IMG/VR virus record: IMGVR_UViG_3300025736_000159
Location: 1-26,966 of that record
Reading direction: 5' to 3' (one strand)
DNA: 26,966 nt
DNA from: a virus
The notes under the pieces are model-generated. The model was not told the origin of the DNA. It made no database searches and saw only the letters and a list, made by a program, of their open reading frames with translations. Below are positions 16,926 through 23,255 of this stretch, piece after piece. A program made the translations under genes and the position numbers. How positions within the stretch are numbered: the stretch's first letter is position 1; the number at the start of each line of letters is the position of its first letter.

Positions 16926-19544
16926 CTATAGCTGTGTCCTTTCATATACCATCGGTACGGTTCTGCCTAATTCCATGGACAGTATAGTAAGTAAGGGTGG
17001 GTTTGTCAAGTGTTTATCTACAATTTTATCTACCGCTGTGATTTCCTCTCGGGGGCAGTCAATATAAACAGCGTCGATTATTTGGAACGCTATTCGAGCA
17101 CGTAGGCGGGCAGCTATGAGATCACAGGTGATCGCGTACTGTGCGGACTGCATTATCTGGGCGGCCATGGCCTGTATCGGCATGTTACAGATTTCGTTCA
17201 GGTAGTTGTCGCACAGACTGGCACGGCCAAAGGTACGTGACCAGCCGGTAAAGAGCATAACATATCCGGTACGGCGCGCCTCGGCTATAAGGGAAGCTTG
17301 CCAACTACGAAAGACGTGATACTTGGCGTCGTGAGCATCGATTATCTGTTGGCAGCGGTCAAGTTCTATGTGGATACCGAGTTCCTGCATAGCAGTCTCT
17401 TGAAACTTGAAGGCTCCACCGAGGAAAAGCACAAGGAAGTTTAATTTCTTACCTAACTGACGTTCGCGTGTCTGGAAGGATTTGCTGTTGATGTCAGCAT
17501 CGGGTGCGAAGAGTAGGCCTGTCTGGGTGTGACGATTTAGACCTATATTGTGTTCGTGTAGCATTATGGGGTCGCCTGACAGCAGGGCTGCTATCCGCAG
17601 TTCTATTTGGGACAGATCGTAGCCGAGGACTACGCCGTAGGGGTAGCGACTGGTCATGGTGTGTTTTATTTTAGAGGGAAAAGTCTGTAGGGCGGGGCCT
17701 TTGCAGCTAAAGCGTGCCTGTATGGTGCCCCCTTCGATACTGTTATCACTTTTGCCTGCGTGTGCGGGCATGGGATACCATGAGGGGTAGATCATACCCT
17801 TGCGTGAGTTCTCGAAGTAGTGAACGATACCCTTCTTGGGTTGATTCACCAGAGGGTTGGTGTAACTGGTGAATAGTTTAGAGAGTGTTTTGTATTGCTG
17901 GAAGATTAGCAGGTAGGGTTGCAGTCGGTAGTTGCTGTCGGGTTCCAGGCATTCGAGGATGAGGTTGACGTTCTCTTTATTGATAGATATTTGTCGCGTC
18001 TTTGGGGTTAGTTGTAGGCGACTGTCATTTATGAGACCCAGTTCTTCTACGGCGGTCGTGATGAGAGCGAGGCAACTGGTTTTGGAGCCTTTGCCCCGGA
18101 GTATCAGGTCCATTTCAGAAGCTTGTTCGATCAGGGTGTTGATCTCGGTGCAGAGGTCGTCATGTATTTTATGGATTGCAGGTACATCTACGCAGCTGCC
18201 TGTAGTTTCCATCAGGATTATACACCAGAGTATCTGATTTCGTATGTCTCGGCAGACAGTTGATGTTTTGGGGTTATCGGGCCCATACTTTTTGACGATC
18301 TCCTGCCACGCCATTTTGTAGAGGGCGAGAGTTGTAGCCACGTCTAGGCAGTTGTAGTATTGGAGATCGGGGTCGTCAGGGCTGGTTGCGGTGCCTGTTT
18401 TGCCGGTGACCGTTAGCTTAGTGTAGTCTGAGATACCATAGAGAGTGGCCAGTTCCTTTAGTCCTTTTTCGGGACGCTGTTCGTACCAGAGGAAGCTGAC
18501 TAACAAGGTATCATCGAGATGGAGCCTGAGGGGACTAATCCAGTAGTTCAGGACGGAGTCATTTGCCCTTAGGAATTGAAGGTCGAATTTTATGTTCTGC
18601 CCTATAAGTAGAGTATTCTGAGTACTCATTCGATGGAACCACTCACGAATACGGATTATGTCCTTATCGAAGCGGTATACACAGGTTGTATAGCCAGATG
18701 GCCCTTCAGGGTCTTCATAGCCGAAAGCCACAGTAACTACCTGAGTACCTATTGGTTGCTTGTCGATGTGTAGGGCTTTGGTAGGATGAAAGACTGTTTG
18801 TTCGACACCCTTGAGGATACCGTAAGTTTCTATGTCCAGGCACACCAGTGGAGGCATGTGTTTGGGTACAGGCGGGTTGACTACCGGAGATACGGTTATA
18901 CCGCCTGGGGTGAAGTCACCCGAGAAGTAGCGAGTCAGTAGCTCAAAGTGGGCTATGACTGCAGGCAGGAGGGCAGGATTACGTCCAGGCATCAGCATGG
19001 CCGGGTGATAAGTGAAGAATACGGGTTTGGGTATACGGGCATGCTCGGGTGAAATATTGAAAGTATTGAATGATGACAAGTCTGCACCCTGATTAGAGAA
19101 TGCAGACTTTAGGGAGGAGAGCTTTGAAATCGTGAATGTTGCCCACCGGCCACAACACAGGATAGTTACACCCTCAGGGTAGTAGTTGCAGAGCTTCTCT
19201 ATGTCTGCAGCCAGATGCACTCTACATTTGCCAGCCTGCCCACGGGTGGGGTCTGCGTTCATAGGCGGACGACAACGACACGAGTTGGACAGGTAGATGT
19301 CTGTAGTTTTAGAGATGCGGGTGGCCTCCAGGAAGCGTTGGAGGAGCTTACCCGAGGGGCCAATCCAACTGACGGACTGCTGGTCTTCTCGGTAGCCGGG
19401 GGCTTCTCCAACTACTAATAAGGCTCTGGACTTGCCTGAGGCTGCAAACGCACGCGTGGGGATACCCGGATGGGTAGCCGAATCATGCAGATCACACAGC
19501 TGACAGTCAGGCATCGGGTTAAACGTTGGCAGGTGCTTTGTCAT
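16926..19544 (-). CDS. Fused family 4 uracil-DNA glycosylase and family A DNA polymerase with 3'-5' exonuclease
   Basis: Encodes 872 residues. Residues 1-205 are a type 4 uracil-DNA glycosylase: Fe-S ligands C14, C17, C89 or C91, and C107; motif GEAPG at 46-50; SGKLL at 64-68; and TYHPAML at 178-184. The usual PFVG is SWIG here. Residues 232-410 are a DnaQ-type exonuclease (D237, E239, N317-D321, Y397-D401). Residues 420-872 are the polymerase: motif A DLSQIELR (D643), motif B R695-K699-F703, motif C D824. Motif C reads IIDAV instead of HDE. This is the replicative polymerase, with a built-in domain that recognises or removes uracil. GAAAGG precedes the ATG. The ERCC4-type nuclease gene follows. 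Confidence 0.9.
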   Translation of the reverse strand: MTKHLPTFNPMPDCQLCDLHDSATHPGIPTRAFAASGKSRALLVVGEAPGYREDQQSVSWIGPSGKLLQRFLEATRISKTTDIYLSNSCRCRPPMNADPTRGQAGKCRVHLAADIEKLCNYYPEGVTILCCGRWATFTISKLSSLKSAFSNQGADLSSFNTFNISPEHARIPKPVFFTYHPAMLMPGRNPALLPAVIAHFELLTRYFSGDFTPGGITVSPVVNPPVPKHMPPLVCLDIETYGILKGVEQTVFHPTKALHIDKQPIGTQVVTVAFGYEDPEGPSGYTTCVYRFDKDIIRIREWFHRMSTQNTLLIGQNIKFDLQFLRANDSVLNYWISPLRLHLDDTLLVSFLWYEQRPEKGLKELATLYGISDYTKLTVTGKTGTATSPDDPDLQYYNCLDVATTLALYKMAWQEIVKKYGPDNPKTSTVCRDIRNQILWCIILMETTGSCVDVPAIHKIHDDLCTEINTLIEQASEMDLILRGKGSKTSCLALITTAVEELGLINDSRLQLTPKTRQISINKENVNLILECLEPDSNYRLQPYLLIFQQYKTLSKLFTSYTNPLVNQPKKGIVHYFENSRKGMIYPSWYPMPAHAGKSDNSIEGGTIQARFSCKGPALQTFPSKIKHTMTSRYPYGVVLGYDLSQIELRIAALLSGDPIMLHEHNIGLNRHTQTGLLFAPDADINSKSFQTRERQLGKKLNFLVLFLGGAFKFQETAMQELGIHIELDRCQQIIDAHDAKYHVFRSWQASLIAEARRTGYVMLFTGWSRTFGRASLCDNYLNEICNMPIQAMAAQIMQSAQYAITCDLIAARLRARIAFQIIDAVYIDCPREEITAVDKIVDKHLTNPPLLTILSMELGRTVPMVYERTQL
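19284..19293 (+). repeat. Dispersed GTTGGACAGG element, copy in polymerase fusion gene
   Basis: Exact match with GAGTTGGACAGGT context, antisense to its gene, inside the glycosylase domain coding region. Confidence 0.7.
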
Positions 19545-19568
19545 TGGGACCTTTCTTGGTTGGGGGTG

Positions 19569-19712
19569 TTATTTTTTAGGTTTAGGTTCTTCTTCCGCAT
19601 CCTCATAGTCCTTCAGCTCTGTTTTCAGTCGGTCTATCTCCTCACATATGGGACAGTGGTAGCCGTCGAAGGTGACGATTGCATCTTTATGCTTTTGACA
19701 TATCTGTAGCAT
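19569..19712 (-). CDS. Small zinc-finger-like protein (47 residues)
   Basis: From ATG 19712, preceded by AAGAAAGGAACC. The sequence has C5, H8 and then C20-P-I-C23, a C-x2-H...C-x2-C arrangement suited to one zinc, followed by a charged helix and an acidic/Lys tail. Such mini zinc proteins are frequent in phage early regions. The start overlaps the end of the upstream gene by 26 bases. Function unknown; coding status rests on the ribosome binding site and zinc motif. Confidence 0.6.
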   Translation of the reverse strand: MLQICQKHKDAIVTFDGYHCPICEEIDRLKTELKDYEDAEEEPKPKK

Positions 19713-20073
19713 TATTGGTTCCTTTCTTATCCTCAACTAAACCGGCAAAAATAAGTGCTTTTTTCTGTGCAGGATTTACATCCTTGATATTTACCCATGT
19801 ATCATACTTACAGGATAGACATCTAAAGTTTATTTCTGGTCTTATACGGGGATACTCTCTACGTTGAAAAGAAAGATCGACTACTTCTACACAATCATGT
19901 GGACACTTCATTTGCTTTACTGTATATTGTATTTTATGGGAGAGTCTCGTACTTATGGCATTATTAGCCTCCTGTAGACGGTTATGCTTACTGTTGATAT
20001 AACTGAGTATCAAAAATCCTACGAGTACCACTTCGACCATTCCCAATATCTGTACTAATACTATCTCTTTCAT
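19687..20073 (-). CDS. Membrane-anchored zinc-ribbon-like small protein
   Basis: Encodes 128 residues. Residues 4-27 (IVLVQILGMVEVVLVGFLILSY) are one transmembrane helix, then a basic helix to about residue 55. A CPHDC pair near 57-61 and a CLSC pair near 85-88 could hold a zinc ion. The ATG at 20073 overlaps the preceding stop as TAATG, and GGAAG lies inside the preceding gene. It belongs to a run of small membrane or helical proteins between the leader region and the polymerase. Function unknown. Confidence 0.65.
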   Translation of the reverse strand: MKEIVLVQILGMVEVVLVGFLILSYINSKHNRLQEANNAISTRLSHKIQYTVKQMKCPHDCVEVVDLSFQRREYPRIRPEINFRCLSCKYDTWVNIKDVNPAQKKALIFAGLVEDKKGTNNATDMSKA

Positions 20074-20342
20074 TATTCACTTCCTTTCTTCGGTTCTTCG
20101 TCCACACTATAAACAAAATTTAGCAATGCGGAAGCTTCGTACCCACTCAAGACTCCTAATGCACGGTATTGAATCATACTAGTCTCCTTTTTAACCAGCA
20201 CCATAGGGGCCTGTAGTTCGATTAGACGCTTGAGCCGCTCTGTACATCGGTTTATACCTTCCAACATACGCATCGTATCGCTGGCATTCAGCTCTAATAA
20301 AGGGGTAAGGGTTGCTTGTTGGTTTTCAACCAATTCACTCAT
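20073..20342 (-). CDS. Small helical hypothetical protein
   Basis: Encodes 89 residues from ATG 20342; the site AAGGGAACC is within the preceding 56-residue gene. The sequence is predicted helical with two amphipathic segments (residues 20-45 and 60-75) and ends in a Lys/Glu tail. No motif. It is linked by overlaps to the genes on both sides, so translation is coupled through the group. Confidence 0.6.
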   Translation of the reverse strand: MSELVENQQATLTPLLELNASDTMRMLEGINRCTERLKRLIELQAPMVLVKKETSMIQYRALGVLSGYEASALLNFVYSVDEEPKKGSE

Positions 20343-20505
20343 TTTGGTTCCCTTCTTTCTTGATTATCGTCTTGCATTCAAGCTTTATTAGTTTTGTATT
20401 TGTACCTTTTAAGCTATCCGTAATAAACGCTTTAAGTTCGTCATGCTGTTTTTCCCTGTCACACTGCACTACATCGGTAATTACTGTGTTTTTGTGTTTT
20501 TTCAT
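20335..20505 (-). CDS. Short hypothetical protein (56 residues)
   Basis: From ATG 20505, preceded by AAGAAAGGAAG. The product is very Lys-rich (about a quarter Lys) with two Cys and a likely strand-helix-strand order. Its stop overlaps the start region of the next gene by eight bases. No family recognised; the coding call rests on the good ribosome binding site and continuous spacing with neighbours. Confidence 0.55.
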   Translation of the reverse strand: MKKHKNTVITDVVQCDREKQHDELKAFITDSLKGTNTKLIKLECKTIIKKEGNQNE

Positions 20506-20509
20506 TATA

Positions 20510-20824
20510 CTACTTCCTTTCTTTCTGTTGGAGGCGGAGGCACTCCCGGTAGCCTATTTCGCTATCCCAAGCTCTGCGTGAGTCTTCACCTATGTGCCCG
20601 TCTACCTTTATGGGATAGCCAGAGGCTGCCAGTAACTCCTGAATCCGGGTTTGGGTAGGCAGGTGATTCTCTGGCATTACGAGGTAGGTCTGACCCGCGT
20701 AGATAAACCAACCCCTGTGTATACCATGCCACTGGGTTAGACTCGGGAGCACAAGACCAGCAACTAACGCCACGAGGGCCAAACACCAAATATTAACTTT
20801 AGTATTAAAAACATCATGCCACAT
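20510..20824 (-). CDS. Membrane-anchored protein with peptidoglycan-binding-like domain
   Basis: Encodes 104 residues from ATG 20824, chosen over an upstream ATG at 20902 because AAAGAAAGG lies about eight bases before it. Residues 10-32 are a transmembrane helix (NIWCLALVALVAGLVLPSL). Residues 60-92 read TRIQELLAASGYPIKVDGHIGEDSRRAWD, the core of the PG_binding_1 fold, in which an LxxxGY...VDG..G..T/SR.A pattern is typical. With a single membrane anchor it could reach the cell wall from the inner membrane, for example in lysis or host-wall control. No catalytic lysis domain is present. Domain call is good; role is inferred. Confidence 0.7.
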   Translation of the reverse strand: MWHDVFNTKVNIWCLALVALVAGLVLPSLTQWHGIHRGWFIYAGQTYLVMPENHLPTQTRIQELLAASGYPIKVDGHIGEDSRRAWDSEIGYRECLRLQQKERK

Positions 20825-20991
20825 AGTACGTTCCTTTCTTTGATTATAAGGGGAGAACCGGCCCCGGGGGCACCCCCTGCTTTGGTTTATCAACGCTCCC
20901 ATAGGAGACGCTTAGGTTGATTCACGTTATGCAGGTCAATGCTGATCCGGGGCTGGATTCTTATTATGAACTCCATTTCCTATCCGTATCC

Positions 20992-21240
20992 TTAAGCTTC
21001 TGTTTTAACCACCATAGTCTGCAGAGGGTCATCCGACGTATCAATAACTACTATTGGTTCGTCGTTAACAGAACAATCGAAGGAGCAATCCTTTATTTCA
21101 ACCTTAGGTACCTGGTTTAAAGCTCCAGCCACCTTGTTTATTGCTCCACATAACTCAGTTATAGCCTTAAGACGATCCTCACGTTGAATGGTAACTTTAA
21201 CCATCCCAATTTTAACTTCCTTTTTCATATCCGATTCCAT
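20992..21240 (-). CDS. Small hypothetical protein (82 residues)
   Basis: From ATG 21240, with TTAAGGAACC upstream; an internal ATG five codons in is possible. Residues 5-20 are strand-like (VKIGMVKVTIQRED), then a helix around 22-42 and an acidic strand-rich end. No recognised motif. It lies directly downstream of a GTTGGACAGG element and structured leader at 21265-21348, which suggests separate control from the gene upstream. Confidence 0.6.
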   Translation of the reverse strand: MESDMKKEVKIGMVKVTIQREDRLKAITELCGAINKVAGALNQVPKVEIKDCSFDCSVNDEPIVVIDTSDDPLQTMVVKTEA

Positions 21241-21266
21241 AATAGGTTCCTTAATTGATTTTTTAA

Positions 21267-21276
21267 CCTGTCCAAC
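21267..21276 (-). repeat. Dispersed GTTGGACAGG element, intergenic copy in leftward leader
   Basis: Exact match in the direction of transcription, between the lipoprotein gene and the 82-residue gene. It follows the structured leader at 21290-21348 on the transcript and precedes the ribosome binding site. Confidence 0.8.
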
Positions 21277-21289
21277 TCTTTACTCCGCA

Positions 21290-21348
21290 GGAGTCGGCAG
21301 GTTAGTACCGACTCCCACGAACTGCTTTCCCTTCCTAAGGTAGTGGGA
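21290..21348 (-). promoter_or_regulatory. Structured leader with overlapping alternative hairpins
   Basis: Hairpin A at 21290-21315 pairs GGAGTCGG with CCGACTCC (eight pairs, ten-base loop). Hairpin B pairs 21313-21318 (TCCCAC) with 21343-21348 (GTGGGA) and contains a small CCTT/AAGG stem. They share bases 21313-21315, so they compete at their bases. No T-tract follows on the leftward strand. The GTTGGACAGG element begins ten bases further on. Confidence 0.5.
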
Positions 21349-21350
21349 CC

Positions 21351-21872
21351 CTATTCAGGGTTTTTCAATCCTTCTTTGATACCCGTAATGATACCCTTAA
21401 CCACAGGATAGTACGTAGGGTGCTTTCTTACTAGTATACCTTTGACCTCTGATTTGACGAATTCACCTATTGTTGGACCCGCTTTACTTGTGGTAGGCAA
21501 ATCACTTACATTCTCTATGGCGTCAACTATGGCTATGGCGGTGTGCTTATAGGCATCCTCACTGATTAGGGTTTTATGTAACTGTAGTTTAGTGCGATAG
21601 TTTTTGTATGTGCCAAACAGGGTGCCGAAGAGGCCGCCAAGGGCTGTGATCAGCCATGCAAACTCAGGCATTAGTACGGTGGCTACACCCTGTACTGCAG
21701 GTAGGGCCTTCGCACTGGTATCCAGTGTTTGGTTCAGGGCACTGTTGGGGTCAACTATAGTCTGCAGGGTATCATCGCAGCCTGAAACTATTAGGATTAT
21801 CCCAATGCACATGACGGTCAGGAACACTCCTATCCATACTACTCTTTTCTGGTCTCGGGTTAGGGTTTGCAT
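21351..21872 (-). CDS. Putative inner-membrane lipoprotein with second membrane segment
   Basis: Encodes 173 residues from ATG 21872, with AAGGAG eight bases upstream. Residues 11-31 are a hydrophobic signal ending in a lipobox IVSGC, so lipidation at Cys32 is likely. The next residues are Asp-Asp, which in enterobacteria retain a lipoprotein in the inner membrane. A second hydrophobic stretch lies at about 66-88 (MPEFAWLITALGGLFGTLFGTY). The rest is helical and basic. It is the first gene after the main leftward promoter. A holin-like, superinfection-exclusion or spanin-like role would fit, but none is shown. Confidence 0.65.
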   Translation of the reverse strand: MQTLTRDQKRVVWIGVFLTVMCIGIILIVSGCDDTLQTIVDPNSALNQTLDTSAKALPAVQGVATVLMPEFAWLITALGGLFGTLFGTYKNYRTKLQLHKTLISEDAYKHTAIAIVDAIENVSDLPTTSKAGPTIGEFVKSEVKGILVRKHPTYYPVVKGIITGIKEGLKNPE

Positions 21873-21888
21873 TTGTGTCTCCTTGTGA

Positions 21889-22025
21889 TTATTGTTTGGT
21901 TAATAGCTTCGGGCAACTTCCGTTGTACGGAGGCAACCCACAAAGTTCGCTTGATTGAGGCAGCGTGATTTTTTCGTAATACACACTTTTACCTGTTTTG
22001 TCGGTTATTTGGTTCAATAGTGCAT
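21889..22025 (-). pseudogene. Possible frameshifted small gene or three-codon leader peptide
   Basis: AAAAGGAG (22032-22039) lies at ideal distance from ATG 22025, yet that frame stops after Met-His-Tyr. In the neighbouring frame an uninterrupted 42-codon stretch runs from TTG 22017 to the stop at 21889. It encodes a plausible soluble peptide (NQITDKTGKSVYYEK..., two Cys, Pro-rich end). One missing base next to the ATG would join the two. It may be a true minimal leader cistron, a decayed gene, or a sequencing error. Confidence 0.35.
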
Positions 22026-22039
22026 TTTTGGCTCCTTTT

Positions 22040-22097
22040 ATCGAAACATAATCGAAACATCACGTTTTTTCAGTTTTGTATACCTGTTAGTTAGGTA
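22040..22097. promoter_or_regulatory. Short direct repeats and an inverted repeat in the leftward leader
   Basis: ATCGAAACAT occurs twice, 11 bases apart (22040-22049, 22051-22060), one helical turn, as expected for side-by-side protein sites. TACCT pairs with AGGTA across seven bases at 22081-22097, just downstream of the predicted start near 22112. An operator function is a guess from placement. Confidence 0.3.
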
Positions 22098-22118
22098 CAT
22101 GTAATTAAGGATGAGCCT

Positions 22119-22147
22119 GTTATATACTATATAAAAATATTTGTCAA
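22119..22147 (-). promoter_or_regulatory. Main sigma70-type promoter of the leftward block
   Basis: On the minus strand, perfect TTGACA (22142-22147), 17-base spacer, then TATAAC (22119-22124, five of six consensus). Predicted start near 22112, with a leader of about 240 bases before the lipoprotein gene. It is divergent from the rightward promoter at 22362-22390. Confidence 0.85.
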
Positions 22148-22361
22148 GATTATTTATTATTTTTCTGCTTGTAGGGGAGATAGCGGAGTGGTAATTCATC
22201 AAAGAAAAGCTGTTAGGCTGTTAGGAAATTTTTGGGTGGCAGTTATAATTCATTATAATAAAAGCTATTAGAAAAAAATAAGGGTGTATTTTATATATAA
22301 TACCTATACTGTGTCTTTTTATACGGTAGAAAATTATTTTTTCTTTTTTCCGGTTTTGTCA
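22148..22361. other. AT-rich region between divergent promoters
   Basis: No gene is convincing here. It holds a perfect 8-base tandem repeat GCTGTTAG (22209-22224) and several A/T tracts (22226-22232, 22270-22280, 22331-22350). Such a region may bind a regulator or nucleoid protein for both promoters; nothing marks it clearly as a replication origin. Confidence 0.4.
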
Positions 22362-22390
22362 TTGACAGGTTGCCGTATATCATATATATT
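22362..22390 (+). promoter_or_regulatory. Sigma70-type promoter of the ubiquitin-like operon
   Basis: Perfect -35 TTGACA (22362-22367), 17-base spacer, -10 TATATT (22385-22390). Predicted start near 22397 gives a leader of about 230 bases before the first gene of the rightward operon. The hexamers equal those of the promoter at 15518-15546, so the same host polymerase should read both. Confidence 0.85.
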
Positions 22391-22513
22391 CCAGTGGTCG
22401 AACAGGTTTTTTCGGCGGTTTTCGCTTGTTTTGTGCTCTTTGAAAATTTTATCGGGTTTTTTGATTTTCGGCACAGTATTTGCTTCGCGTGTGTTCTACT
22501 TTAAGTGGTTTAT

Positions 22514-22543
22514 TTGCGACGATAAATATTGGGTTTGTATAAT
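22514..22543 (+). promoter_or_regulatory. Possible second promoter of the ubiquitin-like operon
   Basis: TTGCGA (22514-22519, four of six) is followed after 18 bases by a perfect -10 TATAAT (22538-22543). It is weaker than the upstream promoter and would start transcription near 22550. Confidence 0.45.
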
Positions 22544-22626
22544 AGGCTTGACTGTAAGGCTGAGAGTGGAGTTGTAGAATGGGAATTGGTTATGGATAAG
22601 GCTAACAAGGAAGGGAGGCATTGTGT

Positions 22627-22893
22627 ATGGGCATAGGTTGTAAGTGTGGTTATAGAACATCCTTAGCTGGAGCAGTCAGTTGTTTTTTAGTGGGTGAGCC
22701 TGCCAGTGGCGGTTCACTGATGAGTACGGGTGATGGTTTGTACTCGTATGGAGTGAGAATAGGATACTGGATGGACGGTAAGGTTGTAATGTCTGATGCG
22801 TTGTGTGTTAGAAGCCGGACTACCTCCAGGCACAGGAATCTACTTAGACAGATGGTTGTCGCTAAGGGGATATCCTTAATTGAAGATAAGTAG
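22627..22893 (+). CDS. Small conserved-looking protein with LYSYG and TTSRH motifs
   Basis: Encodes 88 residues from ATG 22627, with GGGAGG seven to eight bases upstream; an ATG at 22720 is an alternative that removes a Cys-containing N-terminal part. The core reads LYSYGVRIGYW.DGKVV...RSRTTSRHRNLLR. I associate this pattern (LxSYxTxIA ... TTSRH) with a small family found in phages and archaeal mobile elements. Its biochemical role is unknown to me. As first gene of the operon that encodes the ubiquitin-like protein, it could be a substrate, a regulator or an unrelated accessory protein. Confidence 0.65.
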   Translation: MGIGCKCGYRTSLAGAVSCFLVGEPASGGSLMSTGDGLYSYGVRIGYWMDGKVVMSDALCVRSRTTSRHRNLLRQMVVAKGISLIEDK

Positions 22894-22914
22894 ACAGCCA
22901 AGAATGGAGTTATC

Positions 22915-23112
22915 ATGAGTATTACAGTAAGTATCCGAAGACGTGGTGTAGATGATGAATTAACCCTGGACGCAGGCACTATGCTTTACAGTGTAGTTAA
23001 CCACAGCACTGACAATGTATTCCTCGGTGGTACCAAGGTTGAACGTGACACTGAGCTGCGTGATGGCGATGAGATCGAGACTACAGTTATCAGTTCCAAA
23101 GCTGGCTGCTAA
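22915..23112 (+). CDS. ThiS/MoaD-like ubiquitin-like (beta-grasp) protein ending in Gly-Cys
   Basis: Encodes 65 residues from ATG 22915 with GGAG six bases upstream. The order strand-strand-helix-strand-strand is visible: ITVSIRRRG, DELTLDAG, TMLYSVVNHS, NVFLGGTKV, then LRDGDEIETTVI. The D-G-D-E-I-E turn before the last strand is the hallmark of ThiS/MoaD-type sulfur carriers and related ubiquitin-like proteins. These are adenylated at a C-terminal Gly-Gly; here the end is Ser-Lys-Ala-Gly-Cys. Removing the final Cys would expose Gly64, which the JAMM peptidase of the same operon could in principle do. The E1-like gene lies downstream. Fold call is strong for such a short protein; conjugation versus sulfur transfer is open. 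Confidence 0.8.
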   Translation: MSITVSIRRRGVDDELTLDAGTMLYSVVNHSTDNVFLGGTKVERDTELRDGDEIETTVISSKAGC

Positions 23113-23143
23113 GACGATGTTGGTGTTGGTGTCCGAGTGAAAA

Positions 23144-23153
23144 GTTGGACAGG
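23144..23153 (+). repeat. Dispersed GTTGGACAGG element, intergenic copy in ubiquitin-like operon
   Basis: Exact 10-base match, flanked as AAGTTGGACAGGTT, in the direction of transcription. It lies between the ubiquitin-like gene and the zinc-protein gene, followed by a G-rich inverted repeat. Confidence 0.8.
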
Positions 23154-23165
23154 TTAGAGTTTGCT

Positions 23166-23205
23166 GGGTAGGGTGGGTTGGGCTGAGAGGTTCAGGTCGC
23201 CCTAC
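23166..23205 (+). other. G-quadruplex motif within an intergenic inverted repeat
   Basis: GGGTAGGGTGGGTTGGG at 23166-23182 has four runs of three G with loops of 2, 1 and 2 bases, a canonical quadruplex pattern on the coding strand. The first part (GTAGGG) can instead pair with CCCTAC near 23199-23204, followed by TCTTGTTTTC. It may therefore act as a weak terminator or a switch between two structures after the ubiquitin-like gene. Confidence 0.6.
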
Positions 23206-23255
23206 TCTTGTTTTCATAGGTTGTGGTTAGTATTCAGGCAGGAAAGGTGGTTACG

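Noticed and set aside
20890-20976. 28-codon leftward frame between two small genes
   Set aside because: AGGAA is only a few bases from the ATG, there is no support from composition, and the same region holds GC-rich inverted sequence (20862-20880) that may be a structure instead.
21351-21366. Rightward terminator (CCCTATTCAGGG followed by TTTTT)
   Set aside because: Four-pair stem only, and no rightward gene precedes it; it lies in the last codons of a leftward gene.
22170-22250. tRNA-like start (GGGAGATAGCGGAGTGGTAA)
   Set aside because: The D-arm-like string is present, but no T-loop GTTCRANNC, no matching acceptor strand and no anticodon stem can be found downstream.
22284-22577. 97-codon rightward frame between the divergent promoters
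   Set aside because: It spans the promoter at 22362-22390, starts with a poorly placed GTG, and its product is a Phe/Tyr/Ile-rich translation of AT-rich DNA.
23144-23153. TTGGACA within the repeat as a variant -35 box
   Set aside because: No -10-like hexamer lies 16-18 bases downstream at the intergenic copies, and true TTGACA promoters are present separately.
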